From Lachnospiraceae bacterium UBA4338 (GTDB lineage: Bacteria; Bacillota; Clostridia; Lachnospirales; Lachnospiraceae), in NCBI GenBank assembly GCA_002393735.1, contig DGTK01000011.1, positions 1 through 64,000 of the forward strand: DNA of 64,000 bases. The letters run 5' to 3'. Made by a program: the position numbers and the translations under genes. The notes under the pieces are model-generated. The model worked only from the letters and a program-made list of their open reading frames with translations. It did no database searches and was not told where the DNA came from. How positions within the stretch are numbered: position 1 is the stretch's first letter; each line of letters opens with the position of its first letter. Below, one piece after another: positions 62,579 through 64,000 of the stretch.

Positions 62579-62830
62579 AAAAATAAATCTCCTTTGAAAT
62601 GTATTAATGCTGTTTTAGAACCACAGGGTGCTCCTTGCGATTGTAACCTCGTTCTAAATAAACCGTCATGCGGTATCTAACTGATTAACAAATGAACAAA
62701 GAGACTGTGGTTGGAGCCTTTCGTAAACCATCAAGTGGTAGGAGAAGTCAACCAATCCACAGCATCTTAAATATCATAGTCGAACCTATAGAAAAGGTAA
62801 AGAAAAGACTATGACTGAATAGTTATAAAG
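62579..62830 (-). ncRNA. candidate bridge-RNA region of the IS110 element
   Basis: About 250 bp of noncoding DNA upstream of the transposase. IS110-group elements encode their guide (bridge) RNA here. Several stem-forming segments are seen, for example ACCACAGG near 62620 and CTGTGGT near 62705. Boundaries and loops cannot be fixed by eye. Confidence 0.45.
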
Positions 62831-62881
62831 ACCTTGGAGAGGGTCTCTAAAAACTACTACTATATAATACGAGGAGCGGTA

Positions 62882-63628
62882 ATGGAATACATTCAGATAA
62901 CAAAAGACAACATCGAAGAGGAACATATTTGCTGTGCAATATCAAATAATAAGGATGTTCAGGTATCTTCAAAGAAGGCATGGCTGTCAGACAGATTTGA
63001 AGAAGGGCTTGTATTTTTAAAGAGCGTAGAGCGCGGCAAGTGTTTTATTGAATATATTCCGGCGGAAAATGCGTGGGTTCCGATTGAGGCAGACGGATAT
63101 ATGTATATTGACTGTCTGTGGGTGTCGGGTTCTTTCAAAGGGCATGGGTATTCCACTGATTTGCTTACTGCTTGCATCGAGGATAGCAAAGGAAAAGGAA
63201 AAAAGGGGCTTTGTATTTTATGTGCAGATAAGAAAAAACCATTTCTGGCTGATCCGAAGTTTTTGAAGTACAAAGGCTTTACTGTCTCCGATGAAGCAGA
63301 TAATGGTATTCAACTTTGGTATATGCCGTTCGATAAAAATGCGAAGGTTCCTGAATTTAAGGAATGCGCAAAGCATCCCCATATAGACGAGAAGGGATAT
63401 GTTCTGTACTACACGAATCAGTGCCCGTTCAATGCAAAATATGTTCCGGTTTTGGAACAGACAGCGAAAGAAAATGGTATTGCATTCAGGGCAATACATA
63501 TTGAAAGTAAAGAAGAAGCACAGAATGCGCCTACACCGATTACAAATTATGCGTTATTCCGTGACGGGGAGTATATCACAAATGAGCAAATGAACGATAA
63601 GAAATTTTTAAAACTAGTAGGAAAGTGA
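62882..63628 (+). CDS. GNAT acetyltransferase with C-terminal YoaP-like domain
   Basis: 248 residues from the ATG at 62882 behind GAGGAG. N-terminal ~150 residues form an acetyltransferase fold (DCLWVSGSFKGHGYSTDLL as acetyl-CoA loop). The C-terminal part GYVLYYTNQCPFNAKYVPVLEQTAKENGI with thioredoxin-like order matches the YoaP domain seen after GNAT domains. Substrate unknown. Confidence 0.8.
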   Translation: MEYIQITKDNIEEEHICCAISNNKDVQVSSKKAWLSDRFEEGLVFLKSVERGKCFIEYIPAENAWVPIEADGYMYIDCLWVSGSFKGHGYSTDLLTACIEDSKGKGKKGLCILCADKKKPFLADPKFLKYKGFTVSDEADNGIQLWYMPFDKNAKVPEFKECAKHPHIDEKGYVLYYTNQCPFNAKYVPVLEQTAKENGIAFRAIHIESKEEAQNAPTPITNYALFRDGEYITNEQMNDKKFLKLVGK

Positions 63629-63685
63629 TAGAACGTTAAATCGGAAGATAAGTTAACTAAGAATATTTTGGTTTTTCTAACCAGT

Positions 63686-63802
63686 GAGGATTATGAAGTT
63701 GTATGTATATTACCAGTAGGAGTGGCTGAAAGCGAACCCTTGGCACCAAAGAAAAAAGTGTTTGAAGAGAGAGCCTGGTTTAATACATTCAAAGGCCAAT
63801 AG
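63686..63802 (+). pseudogene. 3'-end duplicate of the nitroreductase gene
   Basis: 117 bases are nearly identical to 60142-60258 of the nitroreductase gene, with a few substitutions, in the same frame up to the stop, and both are followed by GACAATTATA. The upstream side instead matches the TfoX fragment (CAGTGAGGATTATG). The join lies at a GGATTATG sequence present in both source places, so it is a copy with an internal deletion. Confidence 0.8.
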
Positions 63803-63806
63803 ACAA

Positions 63807-64000
63807 TTATACTGGAAAAACATTGGCGGTCTGACGGTCTTTAAAAGTCTTTCGTACCTGTGCGAGGAATTTTTCAGCAATCGGTGTAAATGTCTGGTAC
63901 TTGTTCCAGATCAGATACAGCCTTGTTTCCTGCTTTGGAGAGAGAGGACGGAATACCAGGTCGCTTTCTTCAGAGCAATTAACGAGATGTTCAAAAGTCA
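63807..64000 (-). CDS. LysR-type transcriptional regulator, C-terminal part
   Basis: The reverse strand gives 63 residues up to the stop at 63807 and continues beyond the window. The end EESDLVFRPLSPKQETRLYL followed by IWNKYQTFTPIAEKFLAQVR is typical of the effector domain of LysR regulators. Only the C-terminus is visible, so target and ligand are unknown. Confidence 0.75.
   Translation of the reverse strand, partial: TFEHLVNCSEESDLVFRPLSPKQETRLYLIWNKYQTFTPIAEKFLAQVRKTFKDRQTANVFPV

Larger units (their letters stand above)
61403..62830 (-). mobile_element. IS110-family insertion sequence (edges approximate)
   Basis: Contains one intact IS110 transposase and ~250 bp of noncoding DNA upstream of it. 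IS110 elements have no clear terminal inverted repeats, and I see none, so edges cannot be fixed. It sits between the MerR-type gene and an acetyltransferase gene. Confidence 0.7.

Noticed and set aside
50723..63802. Classical integron with attC sites
   Set aside because: No integrase gene and no convincing RYYYAAC/GTTRRRY pairs; kept only as an analogy.
1..64000. CRISPR arrays, tRNA and rRNA genes
   Set aside because: No regularly spaced identical repeats and no tRNA-like arm patterns were seen on either strand while reading; a dedicated scan was not possible.

Overview
The window looks like chromosome of a low-GC anaerobic Firmicute, most probably a Lachnospiraceae member (Butyrivibrio/Pseudobutyrivibrio/Lachnospira-like). 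This is inferred from A+T-rich DNA, clostridial Shine-Dalgarno sites, an MptD-type ECF transporter, DUF6110 and DUF6796-like proteins, LUD and SpoVK-like AAA proteins, and an IS110 element. I saw no tRNA, rRNA or CRISPR array. Family assignments come from reading motifs by eye; no database search was possible.

Layout. 0-8.7 kb: an acyltransferase-like gene, then an accessory module made of a ClpX-like AAA+ ATPase with an apparent ClpP-docking loop, a long RecQ-family helicase on the opposite strand, an unknown protein, a ClpP-like peptidase and a membrane-less VirD4/TraG-like ATPase. Two of its transcription units carry the same covarying hairpin in front. 8.8-27.4 kb: transport and small-molecule genes (ECF transporter, P1B-type ATPase with its DUF6110 partner, alpha/beta hydrolases, methyltransferases, two TetR regulators, a heterodimeric ABC exporter, a DMT permease). 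Six 16-bp palindromes of the form GTTAG-N6-CTAAC lie in front of several of these units and suggest a common regulon. 27.4-34.2 kb: a DNA-binding-like protein, a tandem AAA protein, an acyltransferase-DUF6273 fusion and a LUD protein.

34.2-45.0 kb is the most striking part. It holds one NifH-like reductase, two different NifD/NifK-like pairs and a HypF-HypC-HypD-HypE set, all on one strand. HypA, HypB and any [NiFe]-hydrogenase subunit are absent from the window. A leader RNA with a folded 5' domain, an intrinsic terminator and a possible antiterminator precedes it, and two related palindromic elements sit inside it. Hyp proteins build the Fe(CN)2(CO) group of [NiFe]-hydrogenases, so this arrangement suggests a nitrogenase-like enzyme whose metal centre receives a Hyp-made ligand set. 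That is an inference.

45.0-64.0 kb: a pilin-like protein, an AlkZ-like protein, flavodoxin, an XRE regulator, a strongly promoted ~227-nt noncoding RNA, a nuclease-like gene, then from 50.7 kb a cassette-like row of small single-domain genes on one strand (acetyltransferases, flavin proteins, methyltransferase, HAD phosphatase, nucleosidase, isochorismatase, nitroreductase). These are separated by recurring structured repeats and littered with gene fragments. An IS110 element lies inside the row, and the window ends in a partial LysR regulator.
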